64,000 nt of DNA, taken from NCBI GenBank assembly GCA_024280885.1, contig JAJRPF010000048.1, positions 310,001-374,000 on the forward strand, in the 5' to 3' direction. Below, piece by piece: positions 8,308 through 17,427 of this stretch. The notes under the pieces were generated by a model. The model saw nothing but the letters and a program-made list of their open reading frames with translations. It did no database searches and had not been told where the DNA came from. The stretch is from Planctomycetota bacterium. GTDB taxonomy: Bacteria; Planctomycetota; JAJSAM01; JAJVHW01. The first letter of the stretch is position 1, and each line of letters opens with the position of its first letter. The position numbers were made by a program, and so were the translations under genes.

Positions 8308-9494
8308 GCGGCCCCCCGGCGCCCGGCGACTCGGGCGACCGCGTAGGTGACGAGACCGATGGCGCTCCCGACCGCAATCGAGACCGGGATCGAGCCGATT
8401 ACGTACGCGACTGGCGTCTCCATGGCCGTACCGACGGTCATTGACCCCGCGTCGATGTCGAGCACGCGCGCCTCCATGAGCACGTGCCCGATCTGGACCT
8501 CGGCGAAGGCGAAGAAGGGAATGAGAAACGGAAGGTTGATGCAACTCGCGAGCACAGCGGCGATCGGGTTCAACTGCGTCCGGATGGCGATGTAGAGACT
8601 GAGCGCGGCGTGGAGGCCCCAAAGCGGCGACATCGCGATGGCTGCGCCCACGCCTGTGGCGACGCCGAGGTCAACCGGGCGCACGCCGCGACGCGCGACG
8701 GCGCCGATGCGGGCGCTCACGGAGCGCACGTCGGTCGCGGGGCCGTTGTCGCGCGCGGCCGCGTGTCGCACCGGGACCGGCCAGAGACGACGCGCGAGCA
8801 GGCGCGTGTACGCCCACGAGATACGCGCGTTGTCACGCAGCGCACGAAAGTGCGAGACGCGCTCGTCGCGCTCGGGATACCAGACGTCGATCGGCACGCT
8901 GCGCAATGGAATGCCGGCCCACGCCGCGCGGACGAGAATCTCGACCTCATAGTCGTAGCGGCGCGCGCGAACCGGCAGCGCGAGCGTTGCGGCGAGGGGG
9001 AGGAGCCGATAGCCGCATTGCGTATCCGGCAGATCCGCTCCCGCTGTTCGGCGCACCCAGAAATTGGAGAACGCGCGGCCGAAGCGACTGCTCTCGGGGA
9101 TGTGTGCCGCGTCCAGGTCCCGATTGCCGAGCAGGATGGCGTCAGGGTGTGTGACGTGTGCGCGAATGAAGCGCGGTAGGTCGCTCGGGCGATGCTGCCC
9201 GTCCGCGTCGAGGACGACGACGGCTGTGGCACCGCGCTCGCGAGCGGCACGGAACCCGGTCTGCAGCGCGGCGCCCTTGCCCAGATTCTGCGGGTGGCGC
9301 TCCAGCACGAAGTCGGTCCCACCGGACGCCGCCTCGATTGCTTGCTCGGCCCGATCAGCGCTGCGGTCACGGCTGCCGTCATCCACGACCACGACGATCG
9401 GGACGAACTCTGCGCAACCCGCAATCACTGCGGCGATCGTCGCCTCGTGATCGAAGACGGGGATGACGGCCGCGATCGGTCCTGCCCCCGTCAT
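8304..9494 (-). CDS. Family 2 glycosyltransferase fused to DUF2062 membrane domain
   Basis: A 396-residue protein. Residues 1-230 form a dolichyl-phosphate-mannose-synthase-like GT2 domain with VVVVDDGSRD, the PQNLGKGAALQTG segment and the metal-binding D-A-D-G-Q-H. Residues about 260-395 form a multi-TM DUF2062 domain (MSPLWGLHAALSLYIA, NLPFLIPFF). It probably transfers a sugar from a polyprenyl or nucleotide donor to a lipid-linked intermediate at the inner membrane. GT2 and DUF2062 proteins recur in aryl polyene clusters. ATGA overlaps with both neighbours fix its ends. The inactive-looking paralogue at 4619-5824 shares the domain order. Confidence 0.85.
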   Translation of the reverse strand: MTGAGPIAAVIPVFDHEATIAAVIAGCAEFVPIVVVVDDGSRDRSADRAEQAIEAASGGTDFVLERHPQNLGKGAALQTGFRAARERGATAVVVLDADGQHRPSDLPRFIRAHVTHPDAILLGNRDLDAAHIPESSRFGRAFSNFWVRRTAGADLPDTQCGYRLLPLAATLALPVRARRYDYEVEILVRAAWAGIPLRSVPIDVWYPERDERVSHFRALRDNARISWAYTRLLARRLWPVPVRHAAARDNGPATDVRSVSARIGAVARRGVRPVDLGVATGVGAAIAMSPLWGLHAALSLYIAIRTQLNPIAAVLASCINLPFLIPFFAFAEVQIGHVLMEARVLDIDAGSMTVGTAMETPVAYVIGSIPVSIAVGSAIGLVTYAVARVAGRRGAA

Positions 9495-11203
9495 TCCTGC
9501 TCCCAGAACGGGTAGAAATTCGCCCACTGCAGCGGATCGCGACGGACGCAGGTCTCGAGAAACGCGGCGAACTGCCGCGTGGCGTCGGCGATGAGCTCGC
9601 GGCGTCGCGAGCGATCGGCCGGCCGGAGTCGCAGCGGTCCCCGGACGTAGCAGTGCAGTTCGCCCTGCGCATTGCGGACCGCGGCGAAGAGAAACGCCGG
9701 AACGTCGGCGAGCATGGCCGTCACCCATGGACCGGCCGGCAGGCGCACGGTTCCGTCGAGGAACGGCGTGGCGACGCCGTCGTCGTGGAGCGTGCGATCG
9801 CCCAGCATCGCGACCGCATCTCCGTCCCGCAGATGTGCCAGGATCTCCATCGCAACGGACGTCGGTGGTGCCGTGGCGTCGATCACGAAGAAGGGCGCGG
9901 CATCCGCGTCTCGGCGTACCTGATGCGCCCCGAGCGCGGCGCCGTCGAACGCCACGACGGCGAGTCGGCGCCCACGGAGTGCTATCCGTTGCGACGCAGC
10001 GGTCCAGTCGCCCAGATGGGCCGACACGAAGAGCACGCCACCCGGCTCCCGGAGCGCCTCTTCTACCGGTCCATCGAAGTGGTATGTGGCGTCCGGCGTC
10101 GTGCCGTCGTGCAGTGCTGCAAGGCGCGCGAGGAGGTTGCGACCGAATGCGAGGAAGTGCCGGTAGGCCCACCACCATTGCGTCAGCAGAGACGCCTCGC
10201 CGTGCAGTCGTGTGCGCAACTCGATGGAAGCACGACGTCCGGATGGACTCGCGAGCACGAACCACGCGGCGACGGGAAGGAGAACCGCGCCCGCCGCGCG
10301 CGGTCCGAGACGTTTCAGCACCGACGCGAAGAACGCGATCCCGCTGCGTCCGCCCCGTGATCGTCCGGTCCAGCCGCGGCGCGTCTCCTCGTACGCCGGT
10401 ACCGCGAGCAGAGCCGAGACGGGAACCGGATCGAGACCGCGTCGCTTCAAACCGTCGAGGATGTCGGGCAGCGCTGCGACGGTGGGGAGCTCGTCGTCCG
10501 GCCGTGATGTTGGGGGCGCATCGTGGAGCGCCAGGATCTCCCCCGGACGGGTCCGTTCGACGCAGCGCTCAGTGAGTCTTGCCGCCGTCATCCCGCGCAC
10601 GTCGTCGTTCCCGCGTCGCGCCATGCCCACGACGACCATGCCGAGAGAGCGCGCGACTCCCGCATGCGAAGGATTGCGGGTGTCGGGCGGGCGGTAGAGG
10701 AGTGGCGTGTACGCGGACCCGGTTGCGGACTTGGACTCGGTCGCGGTGCGGACGGCCTCGCGGCAGCGTGTCAACGCCGCGCGCATACGGGTCCGCTGGG
10801 CCGGTGATACTTCGCCGGGGAGGGCGCCGGCGTGACACCCAACTTCGTGCCCTTCCGCGATCAACCGCCGGATCAGCTCCGGGTGTTCCCGCGCGTGCTC
10901 CCGCATGACGAAGAACGTCGCGGAGACGCCCTGTTCGGCGAGAACGTCGAGTATGCGCGGCGTCCAGAGCGGGTCCGCTCCGCCGTCGAACGAGAGGCCC
11001 ACGCGCCGGTCGCCCCGGTCCGGTGAGCGCCACGAGACCGCCTCGAATAGACTCGAGCGGACCGACCATCGGCCCCGGATGACGAGCGCGATGACGACGG
11101 CCACGCCTGCGAGGAGCACCGTCGATGTGCGGTGCGCAGGGAGGAGCATGACAGCCACGGCTGCGGTCATGGCGAGGAGGGCACTGATCACCACGAACCT
11201 CAT
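9491..11203 (-). CDS. Fusion of polysaccharide deacetylase-like (NodB) and LpxL/HtrB-like acyltransferase domains
   Basis: A 570-residue protein with two N-terminal TM segments, a NodB-type domain (about 65-265) and an LpxL/HtrB-like acyltransferase domain (about 290-565). In the NodB part the first motif is S-F-D-G-G instead of TFDDG and the second is H-A-G-A-L instead of H-x3-H, so two of the three metal ligands are missing. The RPP motif and a LHD motif remain. The acyltransferase part has HLGDWT where relatives have H-x4-E, and a conserved GDRTLHDDG/PAGPW stretch. The deacetylase half may be inactive or repurposed. Neighbours overlap by four bases at both ends. Confidence 0.8.
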   Translation of the reverse strand: MRFVVISALLAMTAAVAVMLLPAHRTSTVLLAGVAVVIALVIRGRWSVRSSLFEAVSWRSPDRGDRRVGLSFDGGADPLWTPRILDVLAEQGVSATFFVMREHAREHPELIRRLIAEGHEVGCHAGALPGEVSPAQRTRMRAALTRCREAVRTATESKSATGSAYTPLLYRPPDTRNPSHAGVARSLGMVVVGMARRGNDDVRGMTAARLTERCVERTRPGEILALHDAPPTSRPDDELPTVAALPDILDGLKRRGLDPVPVSALLAVPAYEETRRGWTGRSRGGRSGIAFFASVLKRLGPRAAGAVLLPVAAWFVLASPSGRRASIELRTRLHGEASLLTQWWWAYRHFLAFGRNLLARLAALHDGTTPDATYHFDGPVEEALREPGGVLFVSAHLGDWTAASQRIALRGRRLAVVAFDGAALGAHQVRRDADAAPFFVIDATAPPTSVAMEILAHLRDGDAVAMLGDRTLHDDGVATPFLDGTVRLPAGPWVTAMLADVPAFLFAAVRNAQGELHCYVRGPLRLRPADRSRRRELIADATRQFAAFLETCVRRDPLQWANFYPFWEQE

Positions 11204-12291
11204 TCGGGCGCTCCCGTGGGGTGCGTGCCGCGACCGGTGAAGACGACGGAGGTCACGCGTTCTTCACCGACGTTCAGCACGATTGTCGGCGCGTCCCCTG
11301 CGTCGTCGCCTGTGTCGCTGTCCGTGCCAACATCCGGGCCAAGATCGCGCAGGCGTCGATCAGCCTCGTCGGCGCAGGCGACCGCGCTGAGACTTCCGAA
11401 TGCGCCCAGATTCGCCGCCGGATGCGTGATCTGCGCGTCGCTCGGCCAATCGGAACGATGCGCTTGCCGTGCCGCGGTGTGGAGTCGTGCACTGCGCGTC
11501 GTGCCGTCGGCGAGCGCGAGGATGCGCATCCCACGAGCGCGGTCCCTTCGCCACGCGGCGACGCGGTCGACCTGGGCGACGCCTACGCCGTCGCATGGGC
11601 TCCCATCCGTCGTGTCGGGCGCGAGCAGTAGGAACCCCGCTCCTTCGCCGAGGTGCATCCCGCGCTCTGTCCGCAGCATTGCAGCGTCGATCGCTTGCGA
11701 CGACGTCGAGATCGCTCCGAAGTTGTCGAGGGCCTCCCGCGTCATCGGATGGTACGCGTCGCACGCACCGACGAGCACCAACGGTGCTTCCCCCGCACGT
11801 AGCATTTGGATCGCTGCAAACAGCGCGGTCTCGAACGAGTGGTCGCCGTCGCTCACGACGAGCATGGGACCGCGGATGCCGAGTGTGCGGCCGATCGGAG
11901 CCGCCATGGAGGCATGGAGCGATCCCGAGAACGCTGTCGGAGATGCATAGCGCGCGTTCTCTCCGCGGGCGGAGTCGAGAAACGCGACGGTCTCCGCCAC
12001 CGCGCCGTGCGCCGTGCCCAGCACGAGAGCCGTCTCCTCCGGCAGAGGCGCGCGCGACGCGATTGCCTCCAACGCCGCCGCGAGGGCCATCCCCGTCTGC
12101 CGTCCCAGACGGCGCGCTCCCGGGACGCCGGGAAGGTCGCGGCGCGAATCGAACGACGACGGATACGCGGCGCGTGCGCCGGCCGGCCCCGCGAACGTGC
12201 GGTCGCTCGCGGGGCGGTTGCGCGCTTCGGCGAGAGACTTCCCACGGGCGCTCACCGCTCCGGCACCGACCACTCGGACGGGCGGCGTCAT
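11200..12291 (-). CDS. Ketosynthase-like protein lacking catalytic residues (chain-length-factor type)
   Basis: A 363-residue thiolase-fold protein with recognisable ketosynthase blocks (LVLGTAHGAV, ASPTAFSGSLH, MHLGEGAGFLLLAP). Where the active-site Cys is expected the sequence reads V-S-D-G-D-H-S-F, and the H-G-T-G-T histidine is absent too. It therefore cannot condense by itself and probably pairs with an active ketosynthase as a chain-length factor, as in type II polyketide and aryl polyene systems. It starts in the ATGA overlap with the active ketosynthase at 12288-13496, the most likely partner. Confidence 0.75.
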   Translation of the reverse strand: MTPPVRVVGAGAVSARGKSLAEARNRPASDRTFAGPAGARAAYPSSFDSRRDLPGVPGARRLGRQTGMALAAALEAIASRAPLPEETALVLGTAHGAVAETVAFLDSARGENARYASPTAFSGSLHASMAAPIGRTLGIRGPMLVVSDGDHSFETALFAAIQMLRAGEAPLVLVGACDAYHPMTREALDNFGAISTSSQAIDAAMLRTERGMHLGEGAGFLLLAPDTTDGSPCDGVGVAQVDRVAAWRRDRARGMRILALADGTTRSARLHTAARQAHRSDWPSDAQITHPAANLGAFGSLSAVACADEADRRLRDLGPDVGTDSDTGDDAGDAPTIVLNVGEERVTSVVFTGRGTHPTGAPE

Positions 12292-13496
12292 CGACTGCCT
12301 CCGTCGATCACGAGCACGCAGTTGGTGCCTCCGAACCCGAGCGAGTTCACGACCACGGTTTCGACCGGCGCGTGCACGCCTTCCGGTGGCACGACGTCGA
12401 GTTCGATTGCCGGATCGGGAGTGCGGATCAACGCGTTGCCCGGGATGTACGACGCCGAACGGGCAGCGACCGCCACGACCGTCGCGATCGCGCCGGCGGC
12501 CGCAAGGGTATGGCCGAAGACGTGCTTTGTGCTGGAGACCGGAACACCGTCCGGGAATGCGCCGCAGATCGCTGCGGCTTCCACCGCGTCGTTCGTGGGC
12601 GTTCCGGTGCCGTGAGCGTGGACCCAATCCACGTCGGACGGCGCACACTCCGCTCGGTTGAGCGCCACGCACAGAGCCCGTCGCACTCCGCTGCCATCGG
12701 GCCGTGGCGCGGTCGCGTGATGCGCATCGGCAGTGGAGCCCCAGCCCGCGAGCCGGGCGAGCGGCGCGTCGAATGTGCCCGGGCGCCCGAGCAGGACGAA
12801 CGCCGCGCCCTCGCCGAGATTGAGGCCCGCGCGGTCTCTGGCGAAGGGCGTGCACCGTGACGGCGCAAGAAGCCCCAGCGATGCGAACCCGTGGTAGGTG
12901 AGGCGTGCCAGACTGTCCACGCCGCCCGCGAGAACGACGTCACACCGGCCGGAGTCGATCAGTCCAGCCGCGGTCGCGATTGCCTGTGTTCCGCTCGTAC
13001 ACGCGGTCGAGACGGAGTACGCAGGTCCGGCGCATCCCAGGCGCCGTGCGAGCGAACGCGGCAGCGCCTGCAGTGGCACGTGACGCAATGCCGGCCGATT
13101 GCGCTGCGACGGCGTGTCGGCGGCACGAGTATCGGCGGCACGCGCGTCGATCCAATCCTCGGCGGCGCGGATGCCGGTGACCGTCGTCCCGACGACGACG
13201 CCGATGCGTTCGGCAGGGACATCGCGAGGAAGCGCAGCGAACGCGTCGACGGCAGCGAGAGTCGCGATCCGTTGGCTGCGTCTGCCGCGCCCCGCGGGGA
13301 GCGTCTCGCTCGCCGCCGTGAACACGTCGTCCGGAACCTCGAATACGGGCGGCGTAGGCTCGAGACCCGAGGCGATCGACCGCGGTGCTCCCGGAGGGGC
13401 GCCACCATCTCGCAAGCACGCCAGCGCGGCGGCGACGCCGCGACCGCACACCGATACGATGCCGACGCCACCGATCTCCGGTCGTGGTCCACTCAC
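12288..13496 (-). CDS. Beta-ketoacyl-ACP synthase (active-site Cys present)
   Basis: A 402-residue FabF-type condensing enzyme. The Cys of VSTACTSG (Cys166), the His of HAHGTGTPTND and the Lys/His of KHVFGHTLAAAG form the usual catalytic set, and NSLGFGGTN closes the fold. It catalyses decarboxylative condensation of malonyl-ACP with the growing chain. The start is taken as the GTG that overlaps the preceding stop (GTGA) because upstream in-frame sequence is the shadow of the neighbouring gene. It is translated just before the catalytically empty ketosynthase-like protein, suggesting a KS-CLF pair. Confidence 0.9.
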   Translation of the reverse strand: MSGPRPEIGGVGIVSVCGRGVAAALACLRDGGAPPGAPRSIASGLEPTPPVFEVPDDVFTAASETLPAGRGRRSQRIATLAAVDAFAALPRDVPAERIGVVVGTTVTGIRAAEDWIDARAADTRAADTPSQRNRPALRHVPLQALPRSLARRLGCAGPAYSVSTACTSGTQAIATAAGLIDSGRCDVVLAGGVDSLARLTYHGFASLGLLAPSRCTPFARDRAGLNLGEGAAFVLLGRPGTFDAPLARLAGWGSTADAHHATAPRPDGSGVRRALCVALNRAECAPSDVDWVHAHGTGTPTNDAVEAAAICGAFPDGVPVSSTKHVFGHTLAAAGAIATVVAVAARSASYIPGNALIRTPDPAIELDVVPPEGVHAPVETVVVNSLGFGGTNCVLVIDGGSR

Positions 13497-14125
13497 GGTG
13501 TGCGGGCCCCACGTGGCGCGAAGAGTTCCGTTGTGAACGGTCCGCGCCCACACCATGCGCTGCTCAGTGCGTGTCCAGCTTGCGTCGGTCCACCAACGCT
13601 CACGAGGAGCCACTCGTCGCTGCGTGGATCGCCGCGTGGATTGACGAGCATGGGCATCGCGTCCGAGAGTTCCTCGGCGACGACGAGCATGGGGCCGCGC
13701 AACCCGAATGCTCGGGCCAACTCGCCGCCGAATGCGCTCGGCAACGTCGCGGCGAATGTTGCCGGAGACGCGGTCGCCCCGCCGTCGACCCGCGCCGTCT
13801 CCCAGAACGCGCGATCGGCCGGTGCGGAACCGTCCGGCATGGAAACCACGGTAGATAGCGCAGCGACGTCGAAGGCGGCACCCCACTCACGTTGCGCGCT
13901 CTCCAGGGCACGCTTGCACGCGAGCGCCGCGGCCTGATGCGATGCGGGCCAGCGCGCCACGCGCGGGAGGGCGCGGCCGAGTTCTTGTGTGACACGTTGT
14001 GCGAGTGATGTCCCCGTCGCGTCCAAGCCCAGCGCTCGATCCGCGACGCCGACTCCGACGCCAATCCCGACGATGGAACCTGTGCCGGAGACGTGTACTG
14101 CAAACCAGCGCGAGGCCTGTCTCAC
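13493..14125 (-). CDS. Short ketosynthase-like protein (N-terminal domain only, 'chain length factor' type)
   Basis: A 210-residue protein resembling only the N-terminal half of a ketosynthase. It has SPATFAATLPSAFGGELAR followed by LRGPMLVVAEE, parallel to SPTAFSGSL and IRGPMLVVSDGD in the neighbouring chain-length-factor-like protein. There is no catalytic Cys or His. Short proteins of this kind (Ketoacyl-synt_2 type, roughly 240 residues) are common in aryl polyene clusters and are annotated as chain-length factors. The start is a GTG in a GTGA overlap with the preceding ketosynthase, and its stop overlaps the next one in the same way. Confidence 0.65.
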   Translation of the reverse strand: MRQASRWFAVHVSGTGSIVGIGVGVGVADRALGLDATGTSLAQRVTQELGRALPRVARWPASHQAAALACKRALESAQREWGAAFDVAALSTVVSMPDGSAPADRAFWETARVDGGATASPATFAATLPSAFGGELARAFGLRGPMLVVAEELSDAMPMLVNPRGDPRSDEWLLVSVGGPTQAGHALSSAWCGRGPFTTELFAPRGARTP

Positions 14126-15390
14126 GCCGGAACCCCTTCGCCCACGAGTGCGACGTTGAAGCCTCCGAAACCCGCGCTGAGTTTGAGGAAACGAGAGCGT
14201 TCGGCGGGGATCGTCTCCCCGACGAGAGGCCACGCTTGCTCCGGTGCGCGCAACCCGGCGATCGCGGGCACGGCACCGTGTCGGACCGCCTCGAGCGACG
14301 CGATGAACTCGATCAGACCCGCGGCTCCGAAGGCATGCCCGGCGTTTCCCTTGAGCGTCGTGAGCGGTGGTCGTTCGGTGCCGGCAAATGTGGCATCGAG
14401 AGCGTGGAGTTCCATCGCGTCGTTGAATGGCGTCGCCGTTCCGTGTGCGTGGATGTGACCGAGTTCGTGTGCCGAAGTCCCCGCAGCTGCGAGGGCCGCC
14501 CGGATCGATCGGCGCATCCCGCCCGCCTCGCGATCGGGCGCCGTGGCGTGTGCCGCATCGCAACTCGACCCCGCACCGAGGATCCGTCCGAGCACCGTTG
14601 CGCCGCGTCGCTCCGCCGACTCCGCCGTCTCCAGCACGATCGCGGCCGCGCCCTCGGCGGGGCTCATTCCCGCCCGCGTGCGATCGAAGGGGCGACACGG
14701 TTCCGGGTCCACGGCGCGGAGCGCTGCGAACCCGCGGTACACGAAGTCCGAAAGCAGATCCACGGACGCGCAGATGATGGCGTCGTGGCGCCCGTCAGCC
14801 AGAGTTTCCGCCATCCCGAGGGCTGCGGCCAGCGTGGCCGAACCACTCGCGCACGCGATCGAGAGGGTCCAGGCCGGCACCGCACCTGCGACGGGGACTG
14901 CCACAGAATTCAGCACCGGGTCTTCCGGCGCGCTGCCTCCTGCCACGGCGCCGCGAGGGAAGCGTCGGCAGACCTCGCGCGCCAGCCACCGAGTCGGCGT
15001 ACGCACGTCGTGCGCCTCCGCTCGATCCGCGACCTCGCGTCCCTCTGCGAGGAAGCCCTTGGCCGTACCGCAGAGGACCAGAGTGCGCGCGTCCGTCGGC
15101 AACTCGGCGGCTGCGAGAGCTTCGTCGAGAGCGCTGCGCAGCGCCCGCCTGCCGCGACACTCCCCACGCCGCGACAACTCCCTTGTGAGCTCGTCCGGCA
15201 CACTCATCTCCCCGCCGAGGTGAACGTCGAGAGCGGAGGTGTCGAAGCGTCGGATCGGCGCGATCGCGCAAGTGCCCGCGGCCCATGCCGCGTACGTATC
15301 CGCGGCGGAGTCTCCGAGCGACGAGACGCTGCCGTATCCGGTCACCACGAGACCGCGTCGGTCGGCGGCGTCCGTCATTGGCCTCGTCAT
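14122..15390 (-). CDS. Beta-ketoacyl-ACP synthase
   Basis: A 422-residue condensing enzyme with an N-terminal VVTGYGSVSSLG block, the catalytic Cys in SIACASGS (near residue 180), His in HIHAHGTATPFND and His in KGNAGHAFGAAG. It probably extends the polyene chain or handles a specific cycle. The ATG chosen at 15390 has AAGGA nine bases upstream; a second ATG four codons later is possible. An 88-base gap to the previous ketosynthase gene holds a small 6-bp hairpin (arms GTCCGG and CCGGAC at 15414-15430), the only non-overlapping junction in this operon. Confidence 0.9.
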   Translation of the reverse strand: MTRPMTDAADRRGLVVTGYGSVSSLGDSAADTYAAWAAGTCAIAPIRRFDTSALDVHLGGEMSVPDELTRELSRRGECRGRRALRSALDEALAAAELPTDARTLVLCGTAKGFLAEGREVADRAEAHDVRTPTRWLAREVCRRFPRGAVAGGSAPEDPVLNSVAVPVAGAVPAWTLSIACASGSATLAAALGMAETLADGRHDAIICASVDLLSDFVYRGFAALRAVDPEPCRPFDRTRAGMSPAEGAAAIVLETAESAERRGATVLGRILGAGSSCDAAHATAPDREAGGMRRSIRAALAAAGTSAHELGHIHAHGTATPFNDAMELHALDATFAGTERPPLTTLKGNAGHAFGAAGLIEFIASLEAVRHGAVPAIAGLRAPEQAWPLVGETIPAERSRFLKLSAGFGGFNVALVGEGVPA

Positions 15391-15478
15391 TGGCACGGAT
15401 CCTTGTGGTGCCCGTCCGGCCTGCCCGGACGACACCGACGTCGGACACACTCGCCAGTCCCCGTCCGTGGCGCGCCGT

Positions 15479-16708
15479 TCAACCGCGACCCAGGACGATG
15501 CACGTCTGGATGCCTCCGAGCGCGAAATTCGTCGAGACCGCGTGTGTGAGTTCGAGTTCCTGGACACCGTCCACGTGCCGGACCGTCCGGCAGTCGTCGG
15601 CGATCGCGCCGAGGTTCAACGTCGGGTGGACGAAGCCGTCGCGCATCATCAGCGTGCAGACGATTGTCTCGAGTGCTCCGGCCGCGGCCATCGTGTGGCC
15701 CGTGTGGCCCTTCGTGCTCGACACAAGGATCGACGCACCGAAGACCTCGCCGATCGCTGCGGCTTCGGCGGCGTCACCGACCGTTGTGCCGGTCGCGTGC
15801 GCGTTGACGTATTGGACTGCGCTCGCGTCCAACTCGGCGTCACGCAATGCCGCGCGAAGGCAGCGCGCGATCGACGCTCCGTCCGGGGTCGTGGCCGCCG
15901 TTCCGGACGAGTTCGCCGCGAACCCGAGCACCTCGGCCCAGATCGTCGCCCCGCGTGCGATGGCCGCGTCGCGCTCCTCAAGCACCACGAACGCGGCCCC
16001 CTCGGCGCAGACGATCCCGTCGCGCCGCGCATCGAACGGACGTGGCGTCGTCTGCGGCGCCTCGTTGAAGTGTGACGAGGCCGCCTTCAGGAGATCGAAC
16101 GTCGCGGCGGTGCTGGCGTGCGCCTCGTCGGCACCGCCCGCCAATGCGATCTCTGCGCGACCGTCCTGGATCGCTTCATAGCCCATCCCAATTGCGAGAC
16201 TTCCGGTTGCACACGCGGCCGACGGACACACGAGCCGACCCTTGAACTCGAGATGCATCGAGCATGTGATCGCGGCTGTGTGGGCCATCGATCGAAGAGC
16301 GCCCGACGTCGGTGCGCCGAGCACCGAACGCTTGTCCCGCAGGCGATGGAGCATGTTGTCGATGTCGTCGAGTGCTCCGAGTGTCGAGCCGACCAACAAC
16401 CAGGAGTCTTCGCCCGCGGCGATCTCGCGCGCGATCCCACTCGACGCGATCGCGTCGTCGAGTGCCGGTACGGCCAGCAGCCCCACGCGCCCCATCGTGC
16501 GTCGCAGCGCCCGCGAATAGTCGCGGGGATCGGCTGCCTGCGCGCGACCGACGACCCGTGGGCCGAGGTCGGTGACCCAATCCCACTCCGGTGCCGCGAC
16601 GACGCCGGAACGGCCTTCTCGGAGCGCGCGCACATGCTCGTCCGGCGTGCTACCCAGTGGGCTGCGCATGCCGATGCCGGTGATCACGACGCGCCTTCGG
16701 TGCATCAT
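15479..16708 (-). CDS. Beta-ketoacyl-ACP synthase (FabF-like)
   Basis: A 409-residue FabF-type enzyme: VVITGIGMRSPLG at the N-terminus, catalytic Cys in PSAACATGS, His in NAHATGTTVGD, and K-G-H-T-G-H-T-M for the second His, with S-T-N-F-A-L-G-G near the end. It is the closest of the cluster's ketosynthases to housekeeping FabF by motif. It follows the FabG-like reductase by an ATGA overlap, so condensation and ketoreduction are probably produced in step. Two adjacent ATG codons make the exact first residue uncertain by one. Confidence 0.9.
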   Translation of the reverse strand: MMHRRRVVITGIGMRSPLGSTPDEHVRALREGRSGVVAAPEWDWVTDLGPRVVGRAQAADPRDYSRALRRTMGRVGLLAVPALDDAIASSGIAREIAAGEDSWLLVGSTLGALDDIDNMLHRLRDKRSVLGAPTSGALRSMAHTAAITCSMHLEFKGRLVCPSAACATGSLAIGMGYEAIQDGRAEIALAGGADEAHASTAATFDLLKAASSHFNEAPQTTPRPFDARRDGIVCAEGAAFVVLEERDAAIARGATIWAEVLGFAANSSGTAATTPDGASIARCLRAALRDAELDASAVQYVNAHATGTTVGDAAEAAAIGEVFGASILVSSTKGHTGHTMAAAGALETIVCTLMMRDGFVHPTLNLGAIADDCRTVRHVDGVQELELTHAVSTNFALGGIQTCIVLGRG

Positions 16709-17427
16709 GTCAGGCCTCCATCCACGGCGATCACCTGCCCGGTCACGTAGGCCGCAGACTCGCCCGCGAGGAACGCCACAACAGCCGCCACGTCGTCGGT
16801 GGTTCCAAGGCGCCGCAGAGGGATCTCCTTGCGCATGCGTTCGCCCATTCCTTCGGGCAGCATCTCGGTGTCGATCACCCCCGGCGCCACGGTGTTGACC
16901 GTGATCCCGTAGCGCCCCAACTCACGGGCCAGCGTTCGTGTGGCGCCTTCGAGACCGGCCTTCGCCGCCGCGTACGCGACCTGCCCGAGTTGGCCCCTGC
17001 GCGCGGAGACGGAGCCGATATTGATGATGCGCCCCGCCCGGCGGGCGATCATCCCGCGGACCACCGTGCTCGTCACGTTGAAGAAGCCGCCGAGGTCGGT
17101 GTCGATCACGCTCGTCCACGCGCTCTCGTCCATCATCCCGAAGAGCACGTCGCGCGTGATCCCGGCGTTGTTGACCACGACGTGGGGGGCACCGACCTCT
17201 TCCACGATCGGATCGAGAGCCCGGCGAACCGCGTCGCCGTCGGAGACGTCGAAGCGTGCCGCGAGGCAGCGTCGTCCGAGTGCCTCAATCTCCGCCGTCA
17301 GCGTCACGGAATGCGCCTCGCTGGCCCGGTAGCCGGCGATCACGTCGTACCCGTCGCGTGCGAGTCGAAGCGCGATCGCACGACCGATCCCGCGCGTGGC
17401 GCCAGTGACGAGTGCAGGCCTGTTCAT
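16705..17427 (-). CDS. 3-oxoacyl-ACP reductase (FabG-like SDR)
   Basis: A 240-residue short-chain dehydrogenase with the NADPH-binding T-G-A-T-R-G-I-G, N-N-A-G, the catalytic Ser in NIGSVSARRG and Y-A-A-A-K, and the FabG-style ending VTGQVIAVDGG. It reduces the 3-keto group of the ACP-bound chain after condensation. It is the first gene of the minus-strand operon that runs down to 7576, and lies divergent from the kinase gene with 304 bases between the two starts, where the operon promoter should be. Confidence 0.9.
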   Translation of the reverse strand: MNRPALVTGATRGIGRAIALRLARDGYDVIAGYRASEAHSVTLTAEIEALGRRCLAARFDVSDGDAVRRALDPIVEEVGAPHVVVNNAGITRDVLFGMMDESAWTSVIDTDLGGFFNVTSTVVRGMIARRAGRIINIGSVSARRGQLGQVAYAAAKAGLEGATRTLARELGRYGITVNTVAPGVIDTEMLPEGMGERMRKEIPLRRLGTTDDVAAVVAFLAGESAAYVTGQVIAVDGGLT

